Origin: Burkholderia sp.
GTDB lineage: Bacteria > Pseudomonadota > Gammaproteobacteria > Burkholderiales > Burkholderiaceae
Reading direction: 5' to 3'
DNA length: 6,790 nucleotides
Assembly: GCA_028292565.1 (NCBI GenBank)
Contig: JAQGMD010000191.1
Span: 1 to 6,790 of the forward strand
Shown here: piece after piece, positions 6,581 through 6,790 of the stretch
How the letters are laid out: every line of letters starts with the position of its first letter
Numbering within the stretch: position 1 is the stretch's first letter
Notes under the pieces: generated by a model
The model's input: the letters and a program-made list of their open reading frames with translations, nothing else
Databases searched by the model: none
Told to the model about the DNA's origin: nothing
Position numbers and translations under genes: made by a program

Positions 6581-6628
6581 CACTGCCCCTCCCCTTCAAG
6601 GGCGCCCGGCGCAGGGGAGGGAGCAGTG
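6581..6628. repeat. Long inverted repeat between binding-protein gene and livH
   Basis: Arms at 6581-6595 and 6613-6628 pair over 15 bases with one bulged A (6622). The arms are purine-rich on one side (AGGGGAGGG) and end in CACTGC/GCAGTG. The 17-base loop contains a further GCGC-CCG-GCGC mini-hairpin (6602-6612). No T-run follows on either strand. It lies 25 bases beyond the stop of the substrate-binding protein gene. In transporter operons such a structure can protect the upstream message from 3' decay, so that more binding protein than permease is made. That role is inferred; a mobile or dispersed repeat is the alternative. Confidence 0.75.
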
Positions 6629-6652
6629 CGTCCCAATGCCGGCAGCAAAGCT

Positions 6653-6790
6653 CTACCGCCAGGTGGGTGAAGGCCAGATCACCTTGCCGGTGGCGATCTC
6701 CGGCGGCCATACGATGGCTGTCTTCCCGCTTTGCATCTGCAGCGTGTACGCGCCGTTACTCATCGGGAAGCCGCGTTCATCAAACACGAT
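6653..6790 (-). CDS. ABC transporter periplasmic substrate-binding protein, C-terminal fragment
   Basis: This is the last 45 codons of a gene that enters from the right edge of the window; the start is outside. The reading frame ends at TAG (6653-6655). The visible end contains the stretch FDERGF, then YTLQMQSGK, then IVWPPEIATGKVIWPSPTW. This is the usual end of type I periplasmic binding proteins of the branched-chain amino acid class (Peripla_BP_6), where a VxWPxxxAT...P.P.W pattern closes the protein. It would capture the ligand in the periplasm and deliver it to the LivH/LivM channel encoded just downstream. It is separated from livH by 169 bases with two hairpins. The ligand-binding residues are outside the window, so the substrate cannot be judged. 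Confidence 0.85.
   Translation of the reverse strand: MVFDERGFPMSNGAYTLQMQSGKTAIVWPPEIATGKVIWPSPTWR

Noticed and set aside
6571..6598. Possible sigma-70 promoter (TTGAAG, 16 bases, TATCAA) for livH
   Set aside because: Each hexamer matches only 4 of 6 consensus bases, and the -35 falls inside the long inverted repeat. This is too weak to list as a promoter.

Overview
The window is a single-strand gene block: every protein-coding gene I can support lies on the minus strand, so it reads right to left. The DNA is GC-rich (about 60% by eye), has strong Shine-Dalgarno sites and tightly packed overlapping genes. That fits a proteobacterium (beta, gamma or alpha), but nothing here fixes the taxon. 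There are no rRNA or tRNA genes, CRISPR arrays, transposases or phage genes.

In transcription order the layout is as follows. (1) 6790-6653 holds the last 45 codons of a periplasmic substrate-binding protein of the branched-chain amino acid (HAAT/Liv) type, cut by the window edge. (2) 6652-6484 is a 169-base gap with two strong stem-loops and no gene. (3) 6483-5608 is livH, the first permease. (4) 5611-3848 is a fused second permease and first ATPase (LivM-LivG). (5) 3848-3141 is livF, the second ATPase. (6) 3128-2352 is a membrane di-iron hydroxylase of the fatty acid hydroxylase/sterol desaturase superfamily. (7) 2355-1588 is a short-chain dehydrogenase/reductase. (8) 1576-122 is an NAD(P)-dependent aldehyde dehydrogenase. 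(9) 121-1 is an unassigned tail.

From livH to the aldehyde dehydrogenase the genes are joined by ATGA or TAATG overlaps or by 11-12 base gaps with a good ribosome site, so they look like one translationally coupled operon. The transporter is complete: binding protein, two permease domains and two ATPase domains. The three enzymes form a logical oxidation series: C-H to alcohol (hydroxylase), alcohol to aldehyde or ketone (SDR), aldehyde to acid (ALDH). The simplest reading, which is inference, is an uptake-and-oxidation module for a small organic compound or acid with an alkyl or methyl group, not an amino acid transporter. The substrate cannot be named from sequence.

The points most worth checking are this coupled transport/oxidation operon, the one-sided degeneracy of the ATPase pair (altered LivG signature together with Gln in the LivF switch position), the FA2H/Scs7-like histidine pattern of the hydroxylase with no visible redox partner, and the two palindromes separating the binding protein from livH.
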